The position numbers and the translations under genes were made by a program. The notes beneath the pieces are model-generated. The model saw only the letters and a program-made list of their open reading frames with translations, was not told the origin of the DNA and made no database searches. Below are positions 22,010 to 33,014 of a DNA stretch of 64,000 nucleotides, in pieces; the first letter of the stretch is position 1; every line of letters begins with the position of its first letter. The DNA comes from Hanleya hanleyi (lineage: Eukaryota > Mollusca > Polyplacophora > Lepidopleurida > Hanleyidae): the NCBI GenBank assembly GCA_036873755.1, contig JAVTVY010020446.1:1-64000 (forward strand), in the 5' to 3' direction.

Positions 22010-22900
22010 AGCCCTATTCCGCACCCCACATTGCACTAGGGCGGGAGCCTGGGTCCAGACGACTCAAACGGTGAAATCCCCATGTATGTAGGCCCCCTGG
22101 TTTTCAGAACACGGTCCTACTTCCCGTAGGTATCGATGAGTCTTGAGCAGCCCTATTCCGCACTCCACACTACCCTAGGGCGGAAGCCTGGGTCCAACCG
22201 ACTCATTCGGTGAAATCCCATGTCTATAGGCCCTCTAGTTCTCGGCCATGTGGAGAAAAGTGGGGGTCCCTGCTTGCCATTATGCTGGACATACTCCTGG
22301 CGATATTGCCTGGGACCATGTTTGATGACGTGCATTGAAAGACCTGGTATCCGAAAGGGCATGTGAATCTGTATATAGTAGTAAACAGGGTGTGAAATAG
22401 GAAATCAAATTCTAGTTGCCTTTGGCAAGTACGGGCAACCAACATATCCAAATGCATTGCAATTCAAGAAGAATTTGGTTGCCCAAAGGAAATTTTGGTT
22501 GCCCCGGGCAACCGGGCAACCGGGCAAAGGGCTATTTCACACCCTGGTAAACCAGTTCACGAGTCTTATCGACCTCTTATTAACCTTTCATAATTTGCAT
22601 ATGACCTTTGTGACGTCACATCCATGGATCATGGAAATGCCAGGTTCAAAAGAGGCGTCTTGACCTTTGAAAGTAATTTGGAGGCAAATTCACTCTTAGC
22701 TTTGTGACCATTTTATCCGATATTGTGCGCATGGCAGGGGTTAAGGCACTTCCTAATGTGACCGGAATTGAAAGTGACGTCACAAAGGTCAAAGGTCAAT
22801 TTGCTTTTAAATGCCCTTTTACTACTACTGGGAATACCCCCTCTCACACTCACCCTTACGAAGCCCCCCTCAAACTTGACAACATGTCCACGCCCTTGGG
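22010..22900. repeat. Right terminal inverted repeat of the Polinton
   Basis: It is complementary to the left arm in several blocks: 22240-22380 with 13440-13600, and 22560-22830 with 13255-13440. The shared palindromic core is GACCTTTGTGACGTCAC. It carries two or more copies of the 'gggcggaagcctgggtcca' subrepeat. Related but separate copies at 23270-23600 and 27160-27330 blur the outer edge. Confidence 0.65.
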
Positions 22901-22984
22901 GATGGTTATGATTTGACTATAATTGCCGAGAAAGGCCACCGATTCTAAACATAATGAACACGCCAAAACACGAAGTTAGCATAC

Positions 22985-23175
22985 CGCAATACGAAGTCAG
23001 CAACCCACCACGCGAGGGCAACATTCAGCGACACGATCGTCGAATACAAACCAACTTGCGATACGAATCCGCGACACGAAGTTAGCAACTCGTGATACGA
23101 AGTCAGCGACCGGCGACACAAACCCAAGACATGAAATTTGCATTCCGAGACAAGACGTCAGCAACCCGCAACACC
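22985..23175. repeat. Degenerate short tandem repeat
   Basis: Units of about 18-22 bp with cores 'cgaagtcagcaac' and 'gcgatacgaa' repeat about nine times with drift. A fragment recurs at 27275-27300. Non-coding. Confidence 0.5.
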
Positions 23176-23179
23176 AACC

Positions 23180-23600
23180 CCAAGCTACCCTAGGGTGAAA
23201 GCCTGGGTCCAGGTGACTCATTCAGTATAATCTCCATGTCTCTAGGCCTTCTGTTTCTCGGAAGGGTGTTCAACTTGCGGTCGCGCATGCGCAGCCCTAT
23301 TCCTCACCCCTACACTACCCTAGGGCGGAAGCCTGGGTCCAGTCAACTCATTCGTTGAAATCCCCATATCTCTAGGCCCTCATCCATATATCACGAAAAT
23401 GTCAGGTTACAAAAAGGGCATATTGATGGTGTCAAAGGTCACTTCCGGTCACGTGACAGGAAACGAAAGTAATGTCACCAAGGTCAAAGGTAAAGTTGGC
23501 TCTACATGCCCTTTTACTACTCCTAGGATATCCCCTCTCACACTCACCCCCTCTGAATCCCCCTTTCAAACTGGACAACTTGTCTACGCAACGGAATTAG
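23180..23600. repeat. Extra copies of Polinton-end repeats
   Basis: 23180-23400 holds two copies of the 'ccctagggcggaagcctggg' subrepeat. 23400-23600 parallels 22640-22900 (GTCAAAGGT and CCCTTTTACTACT blocks). They are probably the end of a second Polinton-type copy, matching the minor capsid and protease remnants at 24.6-26.0 kb. Confidence 0.5.
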
Positions 23601-24566
23601 ACATAAGTTACGAAATGTAACGCCATATGTATCGCCAAATTTGAGAAACTTTGCGTGGAGGCGCTTGTGGTATAGCTCTGTTTAATAAGTTCTTGTAATA
23701 TTGTTTTGTGACGTTGATTAAAATCGTGACATTTAACACAGAATCTAGCAAATGCTACTAGGCGAGATATGTATACGCCCTATGCAGGTCCCAATGAAAT
23801 ATTACTGTCCAGAAAGGGATAGTTTACGATGTCGGAATTGTAATCATCTCTTTTGTCATAAAGTCGACGAGAGAGCAGGCCCGCTTCATTTTTGTAGGGA
23901 TATAGGTCTAAATATGATGTGTCGTTAGGGCTATCTGTTGTTCTAGATATGATGTGTCAATAGGGCTATCTGTAGTTCTAGATATGATGCGTCATTAGGG
24001 CTATCTGTAGTTTCCTTGAATCCAGTGAAGGTGGATGTGTATCCTTCACTGCGTCATTCATATGGCGATTATCCACAGCGAGAAGATCGTGAATGAATGG
24101 GCTTTGAACAGATCGGTTTTTGAAAGCGCCTGCTAAGTCATATTCATAAGAGAAGTGGGGGAGGGGGATTTGGCTTAATGTCACACTCAATGTTGTTTCA
24201 CTCATATGGTGACAGTCAATTTGGTTGGTGGAGGAAGCCGGAATACCCGCAGAGAGTTAACCACTGCCCGTCGGCAATTAACTGACAAACTTTCACAAAT
24301 GGACCAGCTGGGCTCGATCCCGTGCCGGTTCAGTGGTGTGAGGCTAGCGGTCACCAGCGCCTTAGACCACTCGTCCACCGAGAGCCCTTCTATTTATAAG
24401 AGAACAGATATAGGCCAGCCAACATAGGTGCACAATTAGTACCCATTGAAATACATATATGCTGTTGATTTTTTGTGTTGCCAAATTTCAGACAGATATT
24501 TTAATGAGAAATTCAGGCAACTCTATAAACAAAGAAACATCTCATGAATGATATCCCTTGATATTC
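23592..24566 (-). pseudogene. Penelope-like retroelement fragment, copy 2
   Basis: The minus strand is homologous to the Penelope element at 31.0-31.73 kb: the same 3' region, a recognisable HDLLAVDNR catalytic-region end, and the DKRDDYN block that is frameshifted in the other copy. It is shortened in places, and a SINE splits it at 24155-24391. It lies inside the second Polinton remnant, so it inserted after that element arrived. Confidence 0.75.
24155..24391 (-). mobile_element. tRNA-derived SINE inserted in the Penelope fragment
   Basis: On the minus strand the right end reads a tRNA-Leu-like head (GACGAGTGGTCTAAGGCG as A box, GGGATCGAGCCC as B box). It is followed by a central domain (GGCTTCCTCCACC, ATATGAGTGAAAC, GTGTGACATTAAGCC) of the type shared by many mollusc SINEs, and a short tail. 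Near-identical 13-mers flank it (ATTCATAAGAGAA at 24142-24154 and ATTTATAAGAGAA at 24392-24404), a normal LINE-type target duplication. Confidence 0.8.
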
Positions 24567-24599
24567 TATACGAGAGCAAGACCTATACATGCTATAGTT

Positions 24600-25112
24600 T
24601 CACACTCACTGAATGTCAGTACCACACGCGCGTCGCGTTTATGGCGTCCTTGCAAGTTCTGGTGGCAAATCGGACGAGAGTCCGGAACCAGACTAACAGA
24701 ATGCAACCATTTCTGTTCATCGATGAGATGGACATGACCTACAATAAGCACAATCAATATTTCCAGTTGATCCTAAGTGACGAGTATGAGCTTTAGCGTT
24801 CGTCCGACGTTGCAGGAACTGTTAGGAATATCGTTTCAGACGTACGTCGAGCGTGCCTTCGAGTGCTCCAAGACCACGACGGATGGAGGGATCTACGAAG
24901 TGTATATCTATTCGGAGGTGACCGATTCACATATCGTTGGGGATAGCAATGCCCCCACCGTTACGAGTCTCCCAGGTGAAAGGGAATACAGAAGCTTTAA
25001 TAATATACACTATCTTCCAGTCCGGCAGACCGACATCATCGCAACATCAAAATCAAGGGACGAAACCGGAAGACCGATCGCATTAGAACGAGGGGAAATG
25101 GTGCTGCCACTT
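24600..25112 (+). pseudogene. Polinton minor capsid (penton-like) protein remnant
   Basis: The open frame from about 24777 reads IYEVYIYSEVTDSHIVGD, then APTVTSLPGE, IHYLPVRQTD and RDETGRPIALERGEM. This is the pattern of the C-terminal half of Polinton minor capsid proteins ('lyvYcDlv....VGD..aPlLr..p', 'hYvPv', 'iRDdtG.pvpFe.G'). The upstream frame (24548-24796) supplies a preceding strand (YNKHNQYFQLILSDEYEL) through a frameshift at about 24790. The N-terminal third is missing. This gene is not visible in the element at 13-22 kb, so it probably comes from another copy. Confidence 0.65.
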
Positions 25113-25148
25113 TTTTCGCCAGGCCTGATCACTGAAATTTACATGATA

Positions 25149-25589
25149 AAGGTGGTAACTTATCAGTGTGATGCACACATCTATGTGGTCTATTTGTTGT
25201 TTTTAGCGGCACACAGGGGTGTTTGCCCGAGACGTCTTCCAGCTAGACCGTGTGTACCTCGACACATACGTTCGCAACGCTGGGTGGTCGTGTACTTGAC
25301 AGAAGACAAGGGCGCAAAATTAGACCGATACGGCCTGCCACACATCCATTCCGATCTGACGGGATCGGATGTTGGAACAGTGAAGCGTTGCCAGGCCTCA
25401 GCGGTAGCGTGTGTGGACAGTACTGCCTGAACATTCTATCTCTACCACCGTGGTGCAAACCTAGGCACAGGCGTCTCATTCGGCGAAATTTCGATGTTTC
25501 TATGCTCTCTGGATCTCGATAAGAGTGTTTCACTTCCGGGACTCTAGGGACCTGGGTCCAGGCGACTCTGCCTCTCGGTACAGTGTGCC
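25149..25589 (+). pseudogene. Polinton protease, tandem copy 1 (deleted)
   Basis: This is a direct duplicate of 25590-26046. It has lost about 27 bp that hold the catalytic His (the frame reads QRWVVVYL instead of GEHWVVVYL) and another stretch after HIHSDLT. The Cys region is frameshifted. It ends in the same Polinton-end subrepeat as copy 2. Confidence 0.75.
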
Positions 25590-25619
25590 AAAGGTGATAG
25601 CTTATCAGTGTGATGCACA

Positions 25620-26014
25620 CATCTATGTGGTCTATTTGTTGTTTTTAGCGGCACACAGGGGTGTTTGCCCGAGACGTCTTCCAGCTAGACCGTGTGTACC
25701 TCGACACATACGTTCGCAACGCAGACACGATGGATCGACCGGGTGAACACTGGGTGGTCGTGTACTTGACAGAAGACAAGGGCGCAAAATTAGACCGATA
25801 CGGCCTGCCACACATCCATTCCGATCTGACGGTCTTCATGGAAGAAAGCACAGAGACCGGATGTTGGAACAGTGAAGCGTTGCCAGGCCTCAGCGGTAGT
25901 GTGTGTGGACAGTACTGCCTGAACATTCTATCTCTACCACCGTGGTGCAAACCTAGGCACAGGCGTCTCATTCGGTGGAATTTCGATGTTTCTATGCTCT
26001 CTGGATCTCGATAA
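25620..26014 (+). pseudogene. Polinton protease, tandem copy 2
   Basis: The frame reads GVFARDVFQLDRVYL, GEHWVVVYL (catalytic His), LDRYGLPHIHSDL (Asp) and SGSVCGQYCLNIL (catalytic Cys). It is clearly related to the protease at 20162, with the catalytic Asp retained. The start of the gene is replaced by a non-coding segment (25590-25650), and the frame after PPWCKP runs into the Polinton-end subrepeat, so both ends are artificial. Together with copy 1 it forms a tandem duplication of about 440-460 bp. Confidence 0.75.
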
Positions 26015-26545
26015 GAGTGTTTCACTTCCGGGACTCTGCCTCTCGGTACAGTGTGCCACTTCCGTTTGCGCATGCGTAACCCCATTCCTCACCCCACATT
26101 GCTCTGGGTCGGAAGCCTGGATCCAAACCACTCATTCGGTGAAATCTCCAGGTTTCTAGGCCCCATTGAGAAGGGGGGGGGGGGGATTTGGTTTAATGTC
26201 ACACACGGAGAGAACCACTGCCTATAAATTCTAAGCCCTCTGCTTTTCTTTAGTGTTCCACTTCCGGTTGCGCATGCTCAGTCCTACTCCTCAGCCCATC
26301 CTACATTAGGGCGGAAGCTAGGTTTAGGCGTCACGCTTGGTGAATTCCCCCAGGTCTCTGGGCTATCTGGAATTTCCATGTTTCTATGCTCTCTGGATCT
26401 CGATAAGAGTGTTTCACTTCCGGGACTCTATGGACCTGGGTCCAGGCGACTCTGTGTGCCACTTCCGGTTGCGCATGTGCAGCCGTACTCCCCTCCCCAC
26501 ACAATACACTAGGACGGACCAATCGCATTTGCGTATACTTCGCCA
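26015..26545. repeat. Cluster of Polinton-end subrepeats
   Basis: Three degenerate copies of the roughly 140-bp unit ('cttccggttgcgcatg', 'gggcggaagc', 'ggtgaaat') lie at 26050-26165, 26255-26360 and 26440-26545. A third copy of the protease-duplication boundary ('ctctggatctcgataagagtg') lies at 26392. A G-run with 'gatttggtttaatgtcacac' at about 26170 is a SINE-tail remnant. Confidence 0.55.
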
Positions 26546-27667
26546 TCCATAAGGTGGCTTGCGAATCGTGTGTCTCCGGTATTTTACCGGATTCTGTTTG
26601 GCCTTCATTTGGCGGAGAACAGACTGGAGAAATCTGATAAATTACAGGTTTTCATTCCACTTCTGAAACAGATATTGCCTGGGCTTACAAAACATATAGG
26701 TATGAATAACTTTTGTATCATCCAAGAGGTGTGGTAGATCAGTAATTTTGAACAAGTAGGACATGACATGACTCGAAAATGGCGGGTTACATTGAGGTTA
26801 CGTCGGTAGACTTCAGCTGATTGGCTGACGAAGTCACGTGGTATTGATTTCTAGAAATTCCCTATTGCAGTTGCCGAAAGTAGGCTGAACATGGATACAC
26901 ACGATCCCAGGGTCAGTCTTACCGCGTATAGATGACCCGGATGGTTACAGGTTGGGACAAATCGGTGAAATCCCCATGTCTCTCCAGTTCGTCGTATATT
27001 AAATGGAGTTACCCACTTACCATTTGCTAGACATACTACTGGGAATATTGTCGGGGACCATGTTTAATATTGCTTATTGCGAGGCCTGGTATCCGGGCAT
27101 TTGGAGTCGTATACCGTAGTTCACAGTTCACATAAATGCCCCATGAGACATAGACACATGGTTCATGGAAATGCCCAGGTTCTGGAAGAGCAAAAAAGCG
27201 CTTATTGATTTATTTGTGCCGTCACTTCGGCGGATGAAAATTAGTAGAACCCTTCGACTCAGCGAATCACGTCACGAAGTCAGCAGCCCATGATACGAAC
27301 ACACATCAAACAAAACCTTCGACTGCGCATGATCTCCCACTTACCAAGGTATTGAATCGAGGAAAAAGGTCATTAATTAAGATTTTAATCTTTTAATCGT
27401 TTCAAACCATGGGCTTTCGCCATTATAAATGTGAGTATCAATAAATATTGTTAAATAAGAACATTGATATCGCATTACAATTCTTCGTATATAGTCACGC
27501 AACAGCCCGGGTCACGGGTCAACTTGCAAATGTCGCTGGTCATGATGGCATTTGTTCAATTCGTCTTCATCGCAGACATTAGAGGTATTATAAACTATTT
27601 TTATTTAAAACGATATCTAGAAATAAAAAGTTTAATGGCACGTGTGAAATAGTCCGTGGGCTGAGTA
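26546..27667. other. Non-coding stretch
   Basis: No gene seen. 27160-27330 has weak similarity to the Polinton-end repeats (inverted sense). The remainder is unremarkable AT-rich sequence. Confidence 0.4.
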
Positions 27668-27745
27668 GGTCTCTATATATAACCCCATGCTTTATATAAA
27701 TCAACATGTTGATTTATATAAAGCATGGGGTTATATATAGAGACC
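27668..27745. repeat. Perfect 78-bp palindrome
   Basis: Bases 27668-27706 and 27707-27745 are exact reverse complements with no spacer. The centre is TCAACATGTTGA and the ends are GGTCTC and GAGACC. It could extrude as a cruciform. Confidence 0.9.
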
Positions 27746-29030
27746 CCATAATTCGACACGTCACCGTAATACCACCGTCCACACACCCCAAAACTCTTGT
27801 TTTGCGGGCCTGTGATCTCAGCTATTTCTAATTTGCAGTTGAGAAAAGGATTTGTTCGATGCAGATTGATTTTTTCCCCCATTCAGTGTCGCTCTTTTAT
27901 CTATTAGTAGCATAGGAAGTGCAAATCTCCGCCTATATAGCGGTGAGGGGATAAGGAGGGAAATATGATAGAAATGTGAATGATTGTCACAACCTTGGAC
28001 GTGACCGCAGATGTTGACCCAGAGGTCTTACATCATCAGTAGTAGAGAAAGGGCAGAGCGCATGGGTGTGTGGGCGATGGTTGGGTCAACCGTGGTTCAA
28101 ATGAGTCGTACAGAACGAGAACCTCTTTGAAGTTCTCGTAGAGTAGACTACGACGTGATGTTGTGGAAAGGAGGGGGTCACTCTTATATTACTGGTGCAG
28201 TGACGCTGTGAAGAGAGGTTTCAATAGTAGCATATATCATCCTTTATAGCAGACAAACAAGTCGGACTTTCTCCCAGGACGGCTTCCTTCTCTCCGGATG
28301 GACCTGCTTTCCGTAGAGAATCAACAATCCTGATGAATAGTCTATTTCGAAGCATCGTATAAACATCTACTCTTGATCACAGGAGTTTCAATGTGAATGT
28401 TTGAAATGATGGAATTCTTGATGATTAATATGATAATAAATGAATGGAAGAGGATTGTCTGACCAATCTCACGTTCGGCTATTCCGTATTGCCGGAACGA
28501 GCCTCTAACATCGAACGCACAATCCCCACCGGTGGGGAGCGTATGACGATCACGCAGTGAGCCGGCTACGAAATAGTGCCTTTGATAATCGAGGGATCCG
28601 GTCGCATTTTATTGTGAAATTCAGTTAATCTTAGCCATAAGAATATAATTCATTCGACTTATACACAACTATTTCTTTGCTTAGTTGAATAATAGCAATC
28701 TATCCCCAGAACTCAACAACTGGGCTAATTTCCGCCAATACGGAAATGGACGAATGCGAGATTGGTTCCGCCGAAAATTAATTGTGCGCATGATAAGAGA
28801 AGATTCTTTATTGTACTGAGCATCCCATTTGGGACAGAGTACAAAACACATAAAAAGTAGAACAAATAAGAAAGTAAACAAACAGGTGCGACGTTAGTAG
28901 TAGTTAGCAAGCAAAAATGGTCGCATTTTCCAAGGAGGTAACTCTTGATTCCCGTGGAGCGTCCGACAGGGGCGCCACCAGTTCAAGGTTATAGATTGCA
29001 TCAGCATTGGCTGTGTGCCAAGTTTTGACC
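27746..29030. other. Non-coding stretch
   Basis: No gene or repeat recognised. Only short open frames without domains. Confidence 0.4.
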
Positions 29031-29225
29031 ACTATAGGTCTGCCAACCTTTGACCTTGTATTCCTCCGCAGTGATGCGGTCATGTCTGGTGGTGATGCGG
29101 TTGCGGAAAAAAGCTTCCGCGGAGAAAAAGTAGCCCCCAGACTTCAAATACGCCGCATGGTCCGATTGCGTCGAGCGAGGTATCAAAGTGAAGCATTCGT
29201 GAAGGGGCATCTGGTGGGCTGGGTG
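29031..29225. repeat. Left arm of a dispersed inverted repeat pair
   Basis: It matches the reverse complement of 33801-33975 over about 165 bp, with shared blocks 'gtattcctc', 'gtgatgcggtc', 'gcggaaaaaagc' and 'cttcaaata'. Its right end is related to the 164-bp tandem repeat that follows. Confidence 0.7.
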
Positions 29226-29265
29226 TGGGGTTGAAATATCGTCATTCTGCGCATGCGCGTTGGAC

Positions 29266-29815
29266 AAAGGGTATGGAAATAGACGTTTTGGGGTCTAGGG
29301 GAGCCACTAATGGTCCAATGGAGTCGTATGAGGTATCAATGTGAAGCCTATGTGAGGGGGCATCTGACTGGACTAGTGGCTCGGGCGTTGTCACCATTCT
29401 GCGAATGCACAGACAGGGAATTGTGGGAAAAGGGTATGGAAATAGACGGTTTGGGATCTAGGGAAGCCCCTAATGGGCCGATGGAGTCGTATGAGGTATC
29501 AATGTGAAGCCTATGTGAGGGGGCATCTGACTGGACTAGTGGCTCGGGCGTTGTCACCATTCTGCGCATGCGCAGACAGGGAATTGTGGGAAAAGGGTAT
29601 GGAAATAGACGTTTTGAGATCTAGGGAGTTGTATGAGGTATCAATGTGAAGCCTATGTGAGGGGGCATTCTCCTGGACTAGTGTCTCGGCCGATGTCAAC
29701 ATTCTGCGCATGCGCAGACAGGGAATTGTGGGAAAAGAATATGGAAATAGACGTTTTGGGGTCTGGGTGGGCCACTAGTGGTCCTATGGAGTCGTATGAG
29801 GTATCAATGCGCTGA
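29266..29815. repeat. About 164-bp tandem repeat, 3-4 units
   Basis: Units begin 'tatggaaatagacg' at about 29271, 29435, 29599 and 29738. Each holds 'ttctgcgcatgcgcag', 'gggaattgtggga' and 'gagtcgtatgaggtatcaa'. The last units are shorter. Confidence 0.8.
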
Positions 29816-30370
29816 GACGGGTGTTAAGGCGTAAAGATAGGGTGTTAAGGCGTTGGACGGGTGTTAAGGCGTAACGACGGGCGTCGCTGCATTTCGATGT
29901 ATTGGTGGCAATTGGATGAAAATCAGAGCTTCTGAGCTAGTTCACCAGGGCATTGAAGCGTTAAGCTAAGCGTTGACGGGCGTTGAGATGGGCGTTAAGG
30001 CGTAACAACGGGCGTTGACGGGCGTCACTGCATTTCGAGGTATTGGTGGCAATTCCATGAAAATCAGAGCTTCTGAGCTAGTTCACCAGGGCGTTGAAGC
30101 GTTAAGCTAAGCGTTGAAGGGCATTGAGACGGGCGTTAAGGCGTAAAGATAGGGCGTTAAGGCGTTGAGACGGGTATTAAGGCGTAACGACGGGCGTTGA
30201 AACGGGCGTTAAGGCGTAACGACGGGCGTTAAGGCGTACCGACGGGCGTTAAGGCGTAACGAAGGGCGTTGACGGGCGTCACCTCATTTCGATGTATTGG
30301 TGGCAATTCCATGAAAATCAGAGCTGCTGGGCTAGTTCACCAGGGCGTTGAAGCATTAAGCTAAGCATTG
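29816..30370. repeat. GGGCGTTAAGGCG satellite, block 1
   Basis: Many short units built from GGGCGTTAAGGCGTAACGAC are organised in a higher-order unit with the spacer 'catttcgatgtattggtggcaattccatg' and 'cagagcttctgagctagttcaccag'. The same array resumes at 33015-33220, beyond the Penelope element. Confidence 0.85.
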
Positions 30371-31030
30371 AATGGTGTTACTTTCACTCACGCGTTACCG
30401 AGCAGTGGTTCGGTCCATGTTTGGAGATGGCGACGACAACGAGGGGCGCCGCCAGATCCTGAAAGAGTTCACAGAAGTGGTCCCGACAGAGTGGACTCGA
30501 TGGAGAGGTGTGCTATCACCCACCACTACTGGACTATGACAGCCATTCTTGATGCCCGGGCTATAGACCACTAGCGCTCACGCCAGGACCAGCGACGGCT
30601 CGTTGACTTCACAATGGTCTTTACAAGCGTCTAGTCCGTCATTCATAATCCAGCCGTCGTCCATTAGAGAATATCCGCGTCCATAATCCAAAGACCTATT
30701 CCATTTTCCATATAACAGTATTAGCACCAAATTCAAAAAGACAATCATAGTATACAAAAAACATAGGCTTGTTTCCTGCAAGAGAGAAGCGGTCAACAGT
30801 TTTCAATGATGCCGGCAAGACATCATGATGTTCCAAAAATATCAAATCCGTATCGCTGATCAGTATTCTTAATCCATAATATTCGTTGTAAAGTCATCAT
30901 CTAAAGAATGATGTATCTCAGTCACGCTTTGATTGTGACTGTTCATATGAGTACCATGAGGTTCTTGAAGTACATGGGTTCATACGGCCCCTAGCCCCGG
31001 GTTAAGCGGAATTAGACACAAGTTACGAAA
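30371..31030. other. Non-coding stretch, Penelope 3' flank
   Basis: A 41-codon frame from ATG 30417 (MFGDGDDNEGRRQIL start) is protein-like but unsupported. 30900-31030 contains the 'ggcccctag' block also found at 21540 and 55590, which may be part of a Penelope 3' region. Confidence 0.35.
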
Positions 31031-31119
31031 CGTAGCGCGATAGATCTTGCATGCTACGTTCGTATTTTGCTATCAGCATGCGATATGTATCGCCAAATTT
31101 GAGAAACTTTGAGTGTAGG

Positions 31120-32772
31120 CGCTTGGTGGAATAGCCCTGTTTTTAAGTTTCTGCACCAGTGTTTTGTGACGTTGATTAAAATCGTCACATTTAACACAGG
31201 ATGTAGCAAATGCTACTAAGCGAGATATGTATACGCCATATGCAGGTCACACTGGAATATTACTGTCCAGAAAGGGATAGTTTACGATGTCGAAATTGTA
31301 ATCATCTCTTTTTGTCATAAAGTCGACGAGAGAGAATGCCCGCTTCATTTTTATAGAGATAGAGATCTAAATAAGATGTGCCTGTAGGGCTATCTGTAGT
31401 TTCCTTCAAATCCAGTGAAGGTGGATATATATCCTTCACTGCTTCATTTATATAGCGGTTATCCACAGCGAGAAGATCGTCTATATAGCGTTTGGTGAAT
31501 GAGAAGGAACGGGCTTTGAATGGATCGGTTTTTGAAAGCGCCTGCATATAGTCATATTCATAAGAGAACAGATACAGGTCAGCCAACAGGGGTGCACAAT
31601 TAGTACCCATTGGAATACCTATATGCTGCTGATATATTGTGTTGCCAAATTTCACATAGATATTTTTAATGAGAAATTCAAGCAACTCTATAAACAAAGA
31701 AACATCCCATGAATGATATCTCTTGTATGTAGTCGAGCTAAAGAATGCGTTATGGCTTCCGACATTAATATATCTACGATCAGTTTTCTTGAACACAGAT
31801 ACTATTAATGAACTTAGACGGTCAATAAGGTCCTGATGGGGGATTGTAGTATAGAGAGTCGAGAAATCCCATGTGGATACATGTCTGTACGGTATGTGAC
31901 CTTTAGCATCAAGTTCTTTCGTAAGACATTTTGAATTTTTCAATATCCACATACATTCAACGCCAGAGTTCTTAGAAATAATGGCGCAATACCTTTCCCA
32001 AAATGCTTTTACCTCCTGAAGGGCCCTCGTCAATAGGGTTGAAAGAAGCTTGGTGGTGCAGCTTCTAGAACCAGCTATGAATCTAGCTTTGTATGGTGAT
32101 TTATGCATTTTGGGAGTCCAGTATAGTTTTGGTATGTCGTTATGATAGGTTGAAAGACAAATACCTCTTTCCCTGAGAAACTTTTTGTGATTTTTAAATA
32201 AATCTTCCAGAGTAAATGCAGTTTGGGAGTAAGTAGACATATTTGATGAAGATATGTCTACACTCAATTCTTTAACCAGCACCTGGTAATAGTAATATTT
32301 ACATATGAATATTATATTATTCGGAGGTTTGTCTGCTGGGACTATGACGAATTTACTCTGGAGATTTGCTAGAACTTCTTGCGAATTGAGGTTTCTCAGT
32401 ACTTGTTTTGCTTGGGGAAGAGTACTTCTGTCAATATGGCGGATTGTTTCAACGACCTTGCTCTTGGTGAGGTCCAGCCAATCAGCGAGTACTGTAGGTT
32501 CAATTTTTTCTCGCTTAGACCAATCAATAACGTACTGTTCCAATGCAGACAGGACTATCTTCTGGTCGGCCTTCAGATTTATTCTTCTTGGCTCTCTATA
32601 TTTAGGTCCTTTCATCAGGAGTAATTTCAGATCCTTATCACTCACCACATCAAGGTCACCAGTCACAATATGTTTGCACGGTGTATAGATAAAGTTCGAC
32701 GATTCACAATCACAACTATAGCCTCCTGACGTGTATAAGTTCCAGTCAAACTCCTGGACAGCATTGACCTAT
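31120..32772 (-). pseudogene. Penelope-like retroelement reverse transcriptase, copy 1
   Basis: The minus-strand frame is open from about 32772 to 31302 (454 codons from the first ATG). It starts inside the conserved 'GYSCDC' and 'HIVTGDL' region and carries RT signatures: YWTPKMHK, TWDFSTLYTTIPH near residue 267, GIPMGTNCAPLLADLYL and the catalytic RYIDDLL near residue 393. One extra A in a run near 31310 breaks the frame; the other copy at 23.6 kb has four A there and stays in frame. The thumb-like end (DFNQRHKTL) is legible in another frame to about 31120. No GIY-YIG endonuclease was seen and the N-terminus is missing. It lies between the two GGGCGTTAAGGCG blocks. Confidence 0.85.
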
Positions 32773-33014
32773 TGACCCTGATGCTGTGGCAGTGACAGAA
32801 AAGAACGGCACTTCAGAGCCTCCATATCTTCCGAAAGAGAGACGGCCAACTAAGCATAATGTTCACACATGAGTACATAGTTGTTTTTCTCCTCGTATTG
32901 ATGGGAAAGAGATACTATATGTCCCAAGAAACATCAAACAATCACAAGTCCAAATTTTACATCAACTGCAGGTGAAGAGTAAGGAAAAGTTTCATTGGCT
33001 GAAATCTGCGTAAT
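32773..33014. other. Penelope 5' flank, nothing recognised
   Basis: Short non-coding gap between the Penelope fragment and the resumed satellite. Confidence 0.4.

Larger units (their letters stand above)
13255..22900 (+). mobile_element. Compact decayed Polinton/Maverick without visible PolB
   Basis: Inverted repeats at 13255-13840 and about 22010-22900 enclose a row of + strand genes typical of Polintons (Mavericks): retroviral-type integrase, A32-like packaging ATPase, double-jelly-roll major capsid protein and adenain-like protease, plus small proteins. Every gene carries frameshifts or stops. Polintons are usually 15-20 kb and encode a protein-primed DNA polymerase B; here the span is about 9.6 kb and I find no PolB frame. 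It is therefore an internally deleted or non-autonomous copy. Clean 6-bp target duplications were not found, and the right edge is blurred by related repeats that continue to 27 kb. Confidence 0.85.

Noticed and set aside
29816..30370. Telomere-like repeat
   Set aside because: GGGCGTTAAGGCG units resemble TTAGGG only loosely and carry a long unrelated spacer.
30417..30540. 41-codon protein-like frame (MFGDGDDNEGRRQIL...)
   Set aside because: Looks protein-like but has no partner exon, domain or second copy; too little to call a gene.
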